From contig NZ_CP034783.1 in assembly GCF_006094435.1 (NCBI RefSeq), positions 1,825,001-1,889,000 on the forward strand: a DNA stretch of 64,000 nucleotides, given 5' to 3'. Source of the stretch: Pseudomonas sp. MPC6. GTDB taxonomy: Bacteria; Pseudomonadota; Gammaproteobacteria; Pseudomonadales; Pseudomonadaceae. Under the pieces are notes generated by a model, which saw nothing but the letters and a program-made list of their open reading frames with translations, was not told the DNA's origin and did no database searches. This document shows positions 46,523 through 55,863 of this stretch, piece by piece. Position 1 is the first letter of the stretch. Each line of letters opens with the position of its first letter. A program made the translations under genes and the position numbers.

Positions 46523-46593
46523 ATAATGCAAATAATGTTTTTGATTTTGTAGACGAAAAGTTTGGCAATCGGGATATATCGCCGTTCGGCGGC

Positions 46594-46625
46594 ATTCGCC
46601 GGCAAGCCGGTCTCGCACCCACAGG
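46594..46625. repeat. Decayed single REP core
   Basis: TTCGCCGGCAAGCCGGTCTC..CACAGG resembles the inverted REP half but is interrupted. Confidence 0.6.
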
Positions 46626-46768
46626 AATTTTGTGTGGTGGGGGAGATTTTGGCGGCGGTGGTGCGTCAGGTTCAGGCGGCGAACGCGGCCTGAGGGGAGG
46701 GCATAAGCGAATAAACCGGCGCATGGGCCGGTTTATTTTTGTCTGAAGATTGCGGTGTTTGTGCCGGC

Positions 46769-46848
46769 CTCTTCGCTGGCAAGCCAGCGCCTACAGGATC
46801 GGGTGAGCGCCACGGTTCAATGTAGGAGCCGGCTTGCCGGCGAAGGCG
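46769..46848. repeat. REP doublet, GCTGGC/GCCGGC type
   Basis: TTCGCTGGCAAGCCAGCGCCTACAG and TGTAGGAGCCGGCTTGCCGGCGAA, tail-to-tail. Confidence 0.85.
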
Positions 46849-46871
46849 TCCTCAAGGACACCGCAAAACCA

Positions 46872-47243
46872 TCAGGCCGCAGCGAAACGCTTATCCAGAT
46901 AATCAATAATCACCTTGGACTCATACATCCAGGTGGTCTGCCCGTTCTCTTCAATGCGCAGGCACGGCACCTTGATCTTGCCGCCTTGCTCCAGCAGCGC
47001 CCGGCGATCCTGTTCGTTGTTCTTCGCGTCGCGCAACGCCACCGGCACATTCAGGCGGCGCAGGGTGCGGCGGGTTTTCACGCAGAACGGGCAGGCATGG
47101 AACTGGTACAGGGTCAGGCCCTTGGCAGCCGAGTTGACCTTGGCCTGAACCTCGGCCGGGCGTTGCTTCTTGCCGGGACGGGTGATGAAGTCGATGAAGA
47201 TAATCAGTTGGCCAAGGCCGACACGAAGCGCTTTAACGAACAC
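46872..47243 (-). CDS. Glutaredoxin/GST N-terminal domain protein
   Basis: A 123-residue protein. A hydrophobic, possibly membrane-associated N-terminal helix (FVKALRVGLGQLIIFIDFI) and a basic linker precede a glutaredoxin fold: LTLYQFHACPFCVKTRRTLRRL with the CPFC active site, KIKVPCLRI with the cis-Pro, and WMYESKVIIDYLDKRF. It likely reduces disulfides or glutathionylated proteins at the membrane. GTG 47243 with GAGG eight bases upstream is preferred to the TTG seven codons earlier. Confidence 0.85.
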   Translation of the reverse strand: MFVKALRVGLGQLIIFIDFITRPGKKQRPAEVQAKVNSAAKGLTLYQFHACPFCVKTRRTLRRLNVPVALRDAKNNEQDRRALLEQGGKIKVPCLRIEENGQTTWMYESKVIIDYLDKRFAAA

Positions 47244-47301
47244 GGGATAAGCCTCACTGGGCAAACGGAAGGCGCGCAGCTTACCTGATTTTTCGCAGGC
47301 G

Positions 47302-47330
47302 AAAAAAAACCGGCGATGAATGCCGGTTTT
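47302..47330 (-). terminator. Terminator of folE
   Basis: AAACCGGC-ATTCATC-GCCGGTTTTTTTT on the minus strand, shortly after the folE stop codon. Confidence 0.85.
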
Positions 47331-47345
47331 CTTCGTGCTGCGGCC

Positions 47346-47891
47346 TTACTTGATCAGGCTGAGAAACTCGCTGCGGGTGGCCGCATTTTCGCGGAACTCA
47401 CCCAGCATCACCGAGGTGATCATCGACGAATTCTGCTTCTCCACACCGCGCATCATCATGCACATGTGCTTGGCCTCGATCACCACCGCAACGCCCAGGG
47501 CGCCGGTGACTTCCTGGACCGCATCGGCGATCTGGCGGCTGAGGTTTTCCTGGATCTGCAGGCGGCGGGCGTACATATCGACGATCCGCGCGACTTTCGA
47601 CAGCCCCAGCACCTTGCCGCTCGGGATGTAGGCGACGTGGGCCTTGCCGATGAACGGCAGCAGGTGGTGCTCGCACAACGAGTAGAGCTCGATGTCCTTG
47701 ACCAGCACCATTTCGCTGTTGTCGGAGCTGAACAAGGCACCGTTGGTGACCTCTTCCAGTGTCTGTTCATAGCCGCGGCAGAGGTACTGCATGGCTTTGG
47801 CGGCACGCTTTGGCGTGTCGAGCAGGCCCTCGCGGGATACGTCCTCGCCCAATTGGCCGAGAATCGCGGTGTAATTCTGTTCCAGGGACAT
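47346..47891 (-). CDS. folE: GTP cyclohydrolase I
   Basis: A 181-residue type I enzyme that turns GTP into 7,8-dihydroneopterin triphosphate for folate and queuosine. The zinc site is visible in [24 protein letters not shown] and [14 protein letters not shown] (Cys-His and Cys ligands). [19 protein letters not shown] is typical of the C-terminal core. The gene follows the Smr gene on the same strand. Pseudomonads often have a second copy elsewhere. Confidence 0.94.
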   Translation of the reverse strand: MSLEQNYTAILGQLGEDVSREGLLDTPKRAAKAMQYLCRGYEQTLEEVTNGALFSSDNSEMVLVKDIELYSLCEHHLLPFIGKAHVAYIPSGKVLGLSKVARIVDMYARRLQIQENLSRQIADAVQEVTGALGVAVVIEAKHMCMMMRGVEKQNSSMITSVMLGEFRENAATRSEFLSLIK

Positions 47892-47968
47892 GAAACTACC
47901 TGTGGGATTTTACGCAAAGGCCAAGGGTACGGTGGCGGACACGGCGCTGCAAGCACGAAGCGACAGCC

Positions 47969-48526
47969 TCACTCGTCGCGACCTTCCATCATGGTCCGTT
48001 TGAGCATCACATAAACCGCTCCGGCGCCGCCGTGTTTCGGTTGGCACGAGGTGAAGCCGAGTACCTGGGAATGCTGGCGCAGCCAGGTGTTGACGTGGCT
48101 TTTGATCATCGGGCGCTTGCCGTCCAGGCGCACGGCCTTGCCGTGGGTGACGCGCACGCAGCGGATTTCGAATTTGGTCGCTTCGGCGAGGAAGGCCCAG
48201 AGGGTTTCCCGGGCCTTTTCGACATTCATGCCGTGCAGGTCGAGGCTGCCTTCGAACGGAATCTGGCCGATCTTGAGCTTGCGCATCTGGCTTTCCTGCA
48301 CCCCGTCGCGCGCCCACATCAGCTCGTCTTCCGGGCCGACGTCGATGACGAACTGATCGGACAGCCCGTCGACGGTGGTGGCATCGGTGCGCACGGTAGC
48401 GGCCTGGCGCAGCTTGGCGATCTGCGCGCGGTCAGCTTTGGGTTTGCCGGTTTCGGCGCGATCGTGCTTGATCGGCTTGACGCCTTGAATCGCGCTTTTG
48501 AACAGGGAAAAATCGTCGTCTTGCAT
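47969..48526 (-). CDS. Smr-domain protein
   Basis: A 185-residue protein with a charged N-terminal region and a C-terminal Smr domain: GSLDLHGMNVEKARETLWAFL (DLHG motif) and RVTHGKAVRLDGKRPMIKSHVNTWL, where HGK replaces the usual TGxG-type loop. It belongs to the SmrA/SmrB group; E. coli SmrB cleaves mRNA between collided ribosomes. Nuclease activity is therefore plausible for this protein but not shown by sequence alone. Confidence 0.88.
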   Translation of the reverse strand: MQDDDFSLFKSAIQGVKPIKHDRAETGKPKADRAQIAKLRQAATVRTDATTVDGLSDQFVIDVGPEDELMWARDGVQESQMRKLKIGQIPFEGSLDLHGMNVEKARETLWAFLAEATKFEIRCVRVTHGKAVRLDGKRPMIKSHVNTWLRQHSQVLGFTSCQPKHGGAGAVYVMLKRTMMEGRDE

Positions 48527-48602
48527 GTCAGCCTCCGCGAAGGGCGGCCAGTTTACCCAACTCGGGACGAATGGGGCGCGACAAAACGCCTGCGGGTTCG
48601 AC

Positions 48603-48923
48603 TCAGTCGTGTTTTTTCATCAGGTGCGGAGCAATGTTGAGCTCCCGCGACTGGCGCGCACGACGACGGCAGCGGCGCCACAGCATCACGCCGAGGTACA
48701 GCACGAACAGGCCGATCGCCAGAATGATTGCCGAGCCCAGCGGGCTGGCATTCAACTCGCCGAGTGCCGGTGGGCGGCCGAGCAGGCTGGCCGCTCCGGC
48801 CATTGCCATCAGCACGCCACAGGTCGCCAGCAACGCAGCAAAGGCTGCGCCGAAGCGAAAACGCCAGTTGCTTTGGCTTTTGGGCCGCAAGCGGCGAGCG
48901 TCAAATCCATCGGATAACTTCAT
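48603..48923 (-). CDS. Two-helix membrane protein of unknown function
   Basis: A 106-residue protein starting MKLSDGFDARRLRPKSQSNW. It has two hydrophobic helices (FGAAFAALLATCGVLMAMAGA and GSAIILAIGLFVLYLGVML) and a basic C-terminal tail (WRRCRRRARQSRE). No family is recognised. It stands between the Smr gene and the isochorismatase-like gene, all on the minus strand. Confidence 0.7.
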   Translation of the reverse strand: MKLSDGFDARRLRPKSQSNWRFRFGAAFAALLATCGVLMAMAGAASLLGRPPALGELNASPLGSAIILAIGLFVLYLGVMLWRRCRRRARQSRELNIAPHLMKKHD

Positions 48924-49054
48924 TCCGACCTTCCTCAATGAGTATCGGCCCTTCGACCGGGAGTTGACCGGGATGTTCCTGAGGCTAAGTCAATTACAGC
49001 ACACAAGAGGCGTTTGCGGATGAGCGGCGGCATACACCGCTCATCGAGCGTCGA

Positions 49055-49645
49055 TCAAATCAATTCGCGAGTCACGGCGAGGGTGGCGAAGTTGTCCGCC
49101 ATGATCGCCATTTCGGTCTGTTGCACATGCTCGGCACTCAGGACGCCACCTTTGTACGGCAGGTCGCGAGTGGCACAGGCATCTTCCACCAGGGTGCAGC
49201 GAAAGCCCAGGTTCTTGGCGGCCCGCACGGTGGTGCTGACGCTGGAGTGGCTCATGAAACCGCAGACGATCAAGTCCAGCGAACCGAGATTCTGCAGGCG
49301 TTCCAGCAGTTTGGTGCCGTGAAACGCACTCGGCAGCAGTTTGCCGATGATGGTTTCGTCGTTCTGCGGTTCCAGCCCCGGAATGAATTCACCGCGCTGT
49401 CCTTGTGGATCGAACAGCCCACCGACGGTGCCAAGGTGATGCACATGCACGATCGGCCGGCCGGCAGCGCGGGCAGCGGCCATCAGTTGCTTGATGTTCG
49501 CGACGGCGGCATCCATGCCGCTCAGGGCCAGCGGACCACTGAGGTATTCTTTCTGGGCATCGATGACGACAAGGGTCGCATTGCTCAGATTGGCTGCAGC
49601 GTAACCGCGGCCGCTGAGTTGAAACATCGTTTTTGGAACGGACAT
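49055..49645 (-). CDS. Isochorismatase-fold (cysteine hydrolase) protein with Ser in place of the catalytic Cys
   Basis: A 196-residue protein of the isochorismatase-like hydrolase family. The Asp is in LVVIDAQKEY (D29) and the Lys in IIGKLLPSAF (K102). The third position, usually Cys in a THxCV-type motif, reads MSHSSVSTT with Ser135. VEDACATRD is also typical. Family members hydrolyse amides or isochorismate; true isochorismatases also lack the Cys. The substrate is unknown. CGGAG-like bases (AGGAGC) precede the ATG. Confidence 0.85.
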   Translation of the reverse strand: MSVPKTMFQLSGRGYAAANLSNATLVVIDAQKEYLSGPLALSGMDAAVANIKQLMAAARAAGRPIVHVHHLGTVGGLFDPQGQRGEFIPGLEPQNDETIIGKLLPSAFHGTKLLERLQNLGSLDLIVCGFMSHSSVSTTVRAAKNLGFRCTLVEDACATRDLPYKGGVLSAEHVQQTEMAIMADNFATLAVTRELI

Positions 49646-49884
49646 TCTGGGGCTCCTTCGGGTGGGGCTTTTGCGACATTGTCCTCTGGCTGAGCGCTTC
49701 TGTGAATCGCTACTATCGCAGGCGCCGCCGTTGCTGGCTCACAGCCTTGTCAAGATGCCTGATTTGTTCAATGGCCAGACTAAAAAAGAGAATAGTCCTA
49801 CAACTGGTCCGGTGCTTTTCCTGCGTCGTCGTGACGCGGTTTGGCTGTTAGAATCGCCAGTCGTTTTTTCTGGAGTTTGCCGCC

Positions 49885-50793
49885 GTGATCACTTCCCGCC
49901 TTCGCACCCTGCGCGACCATATCCGTTGGGCCGTCAGCCGCTTTCATGGGGAGGATCTGTTTTTCGGCCATGGGACCGACAACGCCTGGGACGAAGCCCG
50001 CCAACTGGTGTTGGGGGCCTTGCACCTGCCATGGGAAATGGCCGACAGCTACCTTGACTGCAACCTGGAAGACGATGAACTGGTCAAGCTGCAGCGCTTG
50101 CTCAAGCGGCGCATCGAAGAACGCATTCCGACCGCGTACCTGCTGGGCGAGGCCTGGTTCTGCGGTATGTCGTTCATCGTCGACGAGCGTGTGCTGATCC
50201 CGCGTTCGCCGATTGGCGAGCTGATCGAAAAACGTTTCGAACCCTGGCTGGGCACCGAGCCTGCGCGGATTCTCGACCTGTGCACCGGTTCCGGCTGCAT
50301 CGGTATTGCCTGCGCCTACGAGTTCAAGAACGCCGAAGTGGTGTTGGCCGATCTGTCGTTCGAAGCACTGGAAGTGGCCAACCAGAACATCGAGCGCCAC
50401 GGAGTCGACGAACGGGTGTACACGGTGCAGGGCGATGGTTTCGATGGTTTGCCGGGTCAGCGGTTCGACCTGATCGTGTCGAACCCGCCGTATGTCGATG
50501 CCGAAGACTTTGCCGACATGCCGGACGAATACCAGCACGAGCCCGAACTGGGCCTGGCCTGTGGTGACGATGGCTTGAACCTGGTACGGCGGATGCTCGC
50601 CGAAGCGGCGGATCACCTGACCGAGAAGGGGTTGCTGATGGTCGAAGTGGGCAACAGCCAGGTGCACGTCGAGGCGCTGTACCCGGAAGTCGACTTCGCC
50701 TGGCTCGATTTCGAGCGCGGCGGGCATGGGGTGTTCATGTTGACGGCGCAGCAGTGCCGGGATCATCAGGCATTGTTCGCGTCCCGCGTCTGA
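49885..50793 (+). CDS. prmB: PrmB, ribosomal protein L3 glutamine N5-methyltransferase
   Basis: A 302-residue SAM enzyme. The N-terminal helical substrate domain ([20 protein letters not shown]) is followed by [12 protein letters not shown], motif [16 protein letters not shown] and the catalytic SNPPYVD. It methylates Gln150 of L3 during 50S assembly. The start is GTG 49885. It is followed on the same strand by aroC after an intervening antisense pair, the order known in pseudomonads. Confidence 0.95.
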   Translation: MITSRLRTLRDHIRWAVSRFHGEDLFFGHGTDNAWDEARQLVLGALHLPWEMADSYLDCNLEDDELVKLQRLLKRRIEERIPTAYLLGEAWFCGMSFIVDERVLIPRSPIGELIEKRFEPWLGTEPARILDLCTGSGCIGIACAYEFKNAEVVLADLSFEALEVANQNIERHGVDERVYTVQGDGFDGLPGQRFDLIVSNPPYVDAEDFADMPDEYQHEPELGLACGDDGLNLVRRMLAEAADHLTEKGLLMVEVGNSQVHVEALYPEVDFAWLDFERGGHGVFMLTAQQCRDHQALFASRV

Positions 50794-50804
50794 CTTCAGA
50801 ACGC

Positions 50805-50971
50805 TATCGCGGGCAAGCTCGCCCCCACAGGTTCCGTGTGTGTCGCATCACTTAAGCACGACACACATCCTGTAGGAGCGAGCTTGCTCGCGATGGACGT
50901 TAACGATAACGCGTGTTTACTGGTTAAACGCGGCGCTCTTGAGTCCATCGCGAGCAAGCTCGCTCCTACAG
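50805..50971. repeat. REP cluster of three cores, GCGGGC and GCGAGC types
   Basis: An inverted single core (TCGCGGGCAAGCTCGCCCCCACAG) at 50805-50830 is followed by a GCGAGC-type doublet at 50869-50895 and 50945-50971. Mixed types lie in one gap. Confidence 0.88.
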
Positions 50972-50998
50972 CGAAGGCCGCGCCACGGTCTCAAGCTC

Positions 50999-51790
50999 TC
51001 ACCGGTGCGTGGCAATCCAGATCAACAACCCCGCCTGAAACACCGCAAACGCCACCAGACAAGTAATGGTAAACCGCAGCCCGGCGTCTTCGCGTTGGTA
51101 CTGGCTGACTTTTTCCTCGTGTTGCCTGAGCTTCACTGCCTGCTCGGCCAGGTTCTGCTCGGCGTGCTGCAGCATCTGCGCCGCTTCGATAATCTCCACC
51201 CCCTGCAGCTTCTCGACGTTCCAGTCACCCAGCAGATCGCCGACCCGCACTTCCTTGACGCGGCCCTTCAAATGCTGGGGGTCGGCGTAGACCACATCAA
51301 AACCCTGCATCCGCAGAAAATGATCGCGGCGCAGACGGGTGTCTTCAATCAACGCGTCTTTGTTGTTCAGGTCGGTGCCGTCGACGGTGTAGCCAGGCCA
51401 GCGCTGCTTCACCCAGCCAATGCCTTGGGCCGCCATGAAGCGGCCGAGCCCGCGGTTCATCGGCTCGATCTGCAAGCCACTGTCCGGGCTGACATGCACC
51501 CGTTGGGTGCGGTGATCGACCCATATGTCCAGATGATTCTGTTCCTTGCGCACGCGCTGGCCGGGCAGGGTGATGCGCATGCGCATCAGGCTGTGTGCCT
51601 CGCCATGGCGCTGCGCATAACCGAATTCGACAAAGCGCAGCGGGCGGGCGCCGGTCGTGCGGTCGGTTTGCAGCGGTGCCAGGCGCAGCAGCCTGCGATG
51701 CTCGACGTCGACGTCTGCCCACGGCAGCTCGACCACTGGCGCAGCCTCTGTTTCAGCGGTGGTGTCGGGTGAAGCCGGAGTATCAGTCAT
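50999..51790 (-). CDS. Conserved protein with coiled coil and C-terminal membrane anchor
   Basis: A 263-residue protein. The body (residues about 20-190) is soluble and mixed, with LPWADVDVEHRRLLRLAPLQ and GFDVVYADPQHLKGRVKEV. Then a coiled coil (EIIEAAQMLQHAEQNLAEQAVKLRQHEEKV) and one hydrophobic helix at the end (FTITCLVAFAVFQAGLLIWIA) give a tail-anchored layout with the body in the cytoplasm. No family is recognised. It lies between prmB and an exported hydrolase. Confidence 0.75.
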   Translation of the reverse strand: MTDTPASPDTTAETEAAPVVELPWADVDVEHRRLLRLAPLQTDRTTGARPLRFVEFGYAQRHGEAHSLMRMRITLPGQRVRKEQNHLDIWVDHRTQRVHVSPDSGLQIEPMNRGLGRFMAAQGIGWVKQRWPGYTVDGTDLNNKDALIEDTRLRRDHFLRMQGFDVVYADPQHLKGRVKEVRVGDLLGDWNVEKLQGVEIIEAAQMLQHAEQNLAEQAVKLRQHEEKVSQYQREDAGLRFTITCLVAFAVFQAGLLIWIATHR

Positions 51791-51889
51791 AACGGCGAGA
51801 TCCTGTCCAAGCCCTGCTTGTCGCCAGTCATAGCGCTGGCGACAAAGGCTTATCGGCCGTTTTGTTCAGGACTGGAGGGCAGGCAGCGC

Positions 51890-52846
51890 CTAACGGGTGC
51901 GAAGCCCGTCGATAAATCCGATGATTCGCGTGCCCAGTTCGGCCGCCAGCGGCAATTGCGGATCCTTATAGGACGCCAGTTGCCGTTTTACGTCGTTGGG
52001 CACGATGCGCATCACATGGTTCATGCCCTCGATGAGTGCCAGTTCGGCGTCCGGTTTGGCGGCCTTGAGCAACCGGGCGTCATTCACACCGACCTGGATA
52101 TCGTTGCTGCCCTGGATGATCAGCGCCGGCATCTTCAACTGGCCAAAGGCTGCCGCGGGGTCCTGACGGAACAGCGAAATCAGGTATGGCTGCACGCTCG
52201 GGCGGAAAATCACCTGCAATTGCGGCGGCACGTTGTCGTCGGTGCGGCCGGCCTTGAGGCTGTCGAGCAGTTCGTTGCTGCGCAGCATCAGGGGCGGCGG
52301 CAAGCGATTGCTCAGTTGCTGGCGCAATACCTGGTCGACCGGTCGCGCGCTGCCGGACATGGAAATCACCGCGGCGGCGTCGAGGCTCGGCGCGGCGAGG
52401 CTGGCGATCAAGGCCCCCTCGCTATGGCCGAGCAGGATCAGTTGGCCAAAGCGCGGATCGGTTTTCAGCTGGCGGCCCCAGGCCTCGGCGTCGGCCACAT
52501 AGGCTTCCAGCGACAGGTTACGTTCGTCGGGGGTCGCCGCGAGGCTCGCCGCCACGCCGCGCTTGTCGTAACGCACGCTGGCGATGTTGTGTTTGGCCAG
52601 GACCCAGGCCAGACGCTTCAGGCTGTCATTGCGTCCGCCGTCGGGGTTATTGCCATCGCGATCGGTCGGACCGGAGCCGGAAATGATCAGGACGACCGGC
52701 ACGGGCTGGTCGGATTTTGGCAGCAGCAACGAGCCGAAAAGCTCGCCGGTGCCGGTATTCAGACTGATGGGCCGTTGCAGGACAGTGGCCTGCACAAAGC
52801 CGGTAAACAGGGTAAGGCTCAAGGCTAGAACTCGCAGCATCATCAC
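51890..52846 (-). CDS. Exported alpha/beta hydrolase
   Basis: A 318-residue protein with a signal peptide (MLRVLALSLTLFTGFVQA). The serine-hydrolase core includes VPVVLIISGSGPTDRDGNN (oxyanion region), LILLGHSEGALIASLAAPS (nucleophile elbow GHSEG) and ALIEGMNHVMRIVP (catalytic His). It matches the YfhR/BAAT-like lysophospholipase group of periplasmic esterases. The substrate is unknown. Confidence 0.88.
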   Translation of the reverse strand: MMMLRVLALSLTLFTGFVQATVLQRPISLNTGTGELFGSLLLPKSDQPVPVVLIISGSGPTDRDGNNPDGGRNDSLKRLAWVLAKHNIASVRYDKRGVAASLAATPDERNLSLEAYVADAEAWGRQLKTDPRFGQLILLGHSEGALIASLAAPSLDAAAVISMSGSARPVDQVLRQQLSNRLPPPLMLRSNELLDSLKAGRTDDNVPPQLQVIFRPSVQPYLISLFRQDPAAAFGQLKMPALIIQGSNDIQVGVNDARLLKAAKPDAELALIEGMNHVMRIVPNDVKRQLASYKDPQLPLAAELGTRIIGFIDGLRTR

Positions 52847-52972
52847 GCCATCATGAACAAGGTGCCGATTGGACTCGCGGGCACCCGTAAGGTTCGAGGA
52901 TGAACTACTTGGGTAGCCTGCGTATACTGGCGCGCATTACGTATTCAGGTTCGATTTAACGGAGCGTCCCGC

Positions 52973-54064
52973 ATGTCCGGCAATACCTACGGCAAGCTGT
53001 TCACTGTCACCACCGCTGGCGAAAGCCATGGTCCGGCGTTGGTCGCCATTGTCGACGGCTGCCCGCCGGGGCTGGAGATCTCCCTCGACGATTTGCAGCG
53101 CGACCTCGATCGCCGCAAACCCGGCACCAGCCGCCACACCACCCAGCGCCAGGAAGCCGACGAAGTCGAGATCCTGTCCGGCGTGTTCGAAGGTCGCACC
53201 ACCGGGTGCGCCATTGGCCTGTTGATCCGCAATACCGACCAGAAGTCCAAGGACTACTCGGCGATCAAGGACCTGTTCCGCCCGGCCCATGCCGACTACA
53301 CCTACCACCACAAATACGGCGAACGCGATTACCGCGGCGGCGGTCGCAGCTCGGCGCGGGAAACCGCGATGCGCGTGGCGGCCGGCGCTATCGCCAAGAA
53401 ATACCTGGCCACCCAAGGCATCGTCATTCGCGGCTACATGAGCCAGCTGGGCCCGATCGAGATCCCGTTCAAGACCTGGGACTCGGTGGAGGAGAACGCG
53501 TTCTTCAGCCCCGACCCGGACAAAGTGCCGGAGCTGGAAGCCTACATGGACCAGCTGCGCCGCGACCAGGATTCGGTCGGCGCGAAGATCACCGTGGTCG
53601 CCGAGGGCGTGATGCCAGGGCTGGGCGAGCCAATCTTCGACCGTCTCGATGCCGAACTGGCCCATGCGCTGATGAGCATCAACGCGGTCAAGGGCGTGGA
53701 AATCGGCGCCGGTTTCGCCAGTGTCGCCCAGCGCGGCACCGAACACCGCGATGAAATGACCCCGCAAGGTTTCCTCAGCAACAATGCCGGCGGCATTCTC
53801 GGCGGCATATCGTCCGGCCAGCCGATCGTCGCGCATCTGGCGCTGAAGCCGACCTCGAGCATCACCACGCCGGGCCGTTCCATCGACATCCACGGCAACC
53901 CGGTGGAGGTCGTCACCAAGGGCCGTCACGACCCCTGTGTCGGCATCCGCGCCACGCCGATTGCCGAAGCGATGATGGCCATCGTGCTGATGGATCACCT
54001 GCTGCGTCACCGCGGGCAGAACGCCAATGTGCAGGTGAGCACGCCGGTGCTGGGTCAGCTTTAA
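52973..54064 (+). CDS. aroC: Chorismate synthase
   Basis: A 363-residue enzyme of the last common step of aromatic biosynthesis: FMN-dependent removal of phosphate from EPSP. Signatures are [34 protein letters not shown] and [30 protein letters not shown]. Together with the two DAHP synthases in the window it belongs to the shikimate pathway. GGAG precedes the ATG. Confidence 0.98.
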   Translation: MSGNTYGKLFTVTTAGESHGPALVAIVDGCPPGLEISLDDLQRDLDRRKPGTSRHTTQRQEADEVEILSGVFEGRTTGCAIGLLIRNTDQKSKDYSAIKDLFRPAHADYTYHHKYGERDYRGGGRSSARETAMRVAAGAIAKKYLATQGIVIRGYMSQLGPIEIPFKTWDSVEENAFFSPDPDKVPELEAYMDQLRRDQDSVGAKITVVAEGVMPGLGEPIFDRLDAELAHALMSINAVKGVEIGAGFASVAQRGTEHRDEMTPQGFLSNNAGGILGGISSGQPIVAHLALKPTSSITTPGRSIDIHGNPVEVVTKGRHDPCVGIRATPIAEAMMAIVLMDHLLRHRGQNANVQVSTPVLGQL

Positions 54065-54098
54065 TGGCTCATCTCACAGCCGCTGCAGTCTGACGACG

Positions 54099-55244
54099 GT
54101 GGCGGCGCTCCCGTACTGGCGGCTCTCCAGTTTCTATCTGTTTTATTTCGCGTTGCTCGGTTCGACGGCGCCGTTCCTGGCGCTGTACTTCGATCACCTG
54201 GGCTTTTCCAGCGCCCGTATCGGCGAGCTGGTGGCGATCCCGATGTTGATGCGCTGCGTGGCGCCGAACATCTGGGGCTGGCTCGGTGACTACACCGGCC
54301 AGCGCCTGGCCATCGTGCGCTTCGGCGCAGTCTGCACCTTGCTGACGTTCTCCCTGATTTTCGTCAGCAAGACCTACGCCTGGCTGGCGATGGTCATGGC
54401 CTTGCACGCCTTCTTCTGGCACGCGGTGCTGCCGCAGTTCGAAGTCATCACCCTGGCGCATCTGGAGGGGCAGGCATCCCGCTACAGCCAGATCCGGTTG
54501 TGGGGGTCCATCGGCTTCATCATCACCGTGGTCGCGCTGGGCCGGCTGTTCGAATGGCTCAGCCTCGACATCTATCCGGTGGCGCTGGTGCTGATCCTGG
54601 CCGGGATCGTGGTCAGCAGCCTGTGGGTGCCGAACGCACAACCGCCACAGGGGGAGCGATTGGCGGGGGACGGTTTTCTCAAGCAATTGCGCAGCCCCGG
54701 GGTATTGGCGTTTTACGCCTGTGTGGCGCTGATGCAGTTGAGCCACGGGCCGTATTACACCTTCCTGACCTTGCACCTCGAGCGACTTGGTTACAGCCGA
54801 GGCTTGATCGGCATGCTCTGGGCCGTCGGCGTGGTCGCCGAGGTCCTGATGTTTCTGGCCATGAGCAAGATCCTCGCGCGCTTCTCCGTGCGGCGGGTGC
54901 TACTGGCGAGTTTTCTGCTGGCGGCGCTGCGTTGGTTGTTGCTCGGCTCGTTTGCCGAGTATCTGTGGGTATTGCTGTTCGCCCAGGTCCTGCACGCGGC
55001 CACCTTCGGCAGCTTCCATGCGGCGGCCATCCAGTTCGTGCAACGCAGTTTCGGCGCCCGCCAGCAAGGGCAGGGGCAAGCGTTGTACGCGGCACTGGCC
55101 GGCACCGGCGGCGCAGTGGGTGCGTTGTACGCAGGCTATAGCTGGAACGCCCTCGGGGCGACATTGACCTTTAGTATTGCCAGTCTCGCCGCTTTCGCGG
55201 CTGCCGTTATGATTGCGACATGCATGCAAGAGGACCGGCCATGA
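54099..55244 (+). CDS. MFS transporter (HcaT-like)
   Basis: A 381-residue protein with 12 hydrophobic helices, starting at GTG 54099 (MAALPYWRLSSFYLFYFALLGS). FLALYFDHLGFSSARIGELVAIPMLMR and LRLWGSIGF-like QIRLWGSIGFIITV are typical of the phenylpropionate/nucleoside MFS group. The substrate is unknown. It lies between aroC and the acireductone dioxygenase homologue, 31 bases from the latter. Confidence 0.85.
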   Translation: MAALPYWRLSSFYLFYFALLGSTAPFLALYFDHLGFSSARIGELVAIPMLMRCVAPNIWGWLGDYTGQRLAIVRFGAVCTLLTFSLIFVSKTYAWLAMVMALHAFFWHAVLPQFEVITLAHLEGQASRYSQIRLWGSIGFIITVVALGRLFEWLSLDIYPVALVLILAGIVVSSLWVPNAQPPQGERLAGDGFLKQLRSPGVLAFYACVALMQLSHGPYYTFLTLHLERLGYSRGLIGMLWAVGVVAEVLMFLAMSKILARFSVRRVLLASFLLAALRWLLLGSFAEYLWVLLFAQVLHAATFGSFHAAAIQFVQRSFGARQQGQGQALYAALAGTGGAVGALYAGYSWNALGATLTFSIASLAAFAAAVMIATCMQEDRP

Positions 55245-55275
55245 GCCTGTCCTGTGAACAATCGAGGAACCAACC

Positions 55276-55821
55276 ATGAGCAGCCTGTCCGTTTACCCTG
55301 TCAGCAGTCCGGAATTGCCGAACAAGGTACTGACCCACTTCGACGACATCGCATCGACCCTGGCCGAACAGGGTGTGCGCTTTGACCGCTGGCAAGCGGC
55401 GACCAAGCTCCAGCCAGGCGCCAGCCCGGAAGACATCATCGGCGCGTACCAGGCGCCGATCGACACGCTGATGACGGAAAACGGTTATGTCAGCGTTGAT
55501 GTGGTCAGCCTGAGCAGCGATGACCCGCAATCAGCCGAGCTGCGCGCCGGGCTTCTCGAGGAACACCGCTTCGATGAGGATGTCGTGCGCTTTTTCGTTG
55601 CCGGTCGTGGCTTGTTCAGCCTGCATATCGGTGATTACGTCTACGCGGTGCTTTGCGAGAAGAACGACCTGATCTCGGTCCCGGCCGGTACTCCCCACTG
55701 GTTCGACATGGGTGAGCATCCACATTTCGTCGCGATCCGCCTGTTCAACACCCCGCAAGGCTGCGAGGCCAACTTCACCGGCGAGGACACCGCCAGTCGC
55801 TTCCCGTTGCTTGAGGATTGA
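55276..55821 (+). CDS. mtnD: Acireductone dioxygenase homologue lacking two metal ligands
   Basis: A 181-residue cupin of the ARD family, which oxidises acireductone in the methionine salvage pathway. The metal site of active enzymes is His-x-His-xxx-Glu plus a later His. Here the block is EEHRFDEDVVRFFVAG: His97 is kept, but Phe99 and Val103 stand where the second His and the Glu belong. His141 in GTPHWFD is kept. The remainder, including FRPLLED-like RFPLLED, is normal, so it is a full-length protein with a likely altered or lost metal site. No other mtn gene is next to it. An upstream GAACCAACC gives a modest RBS. Confidence 0.85.
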   Translation: MSSLSVYPVSSPELPNKVLTHFDDIASTLAEQGVRFDRWQAATKLQPGASPEDIIGAYQAPIDTLMTENGYVSVDVVSLSSDDPQSAELRAGLLEEHRFDEDVVRFFVAGRGLFSLHIGDYVYAVLCEKNDLISVPAGTPHWFDMGEHPHFVAIRLFNTPQGCEANFTGEDTASRFPLLED

Positions 55822-55863
55822 GTATCGGCCGACCCGGCTCTCTGATCCGCATGCAATCCAAAC

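Larger units (their letters stand above)
46384..46871. other. Spacer with operator and REP fragments
   Basis: A 488-base gap. The left part is AT-rich with the palindrome at 46513-46522 and is the probable control region of the purine permease. The right part holds a decayed REP core (46594-46625) and a REP doublet (46769-46848). No gene is supported. Confidence 0.6.

Noticed and set aside
46384..46540. Purine riboswitch before the purine permease
   Set aside because: No purine aptamer core (three-way junction with conserved UAU/loop-loop elements) was found; the region holds a palindromic operator instead.
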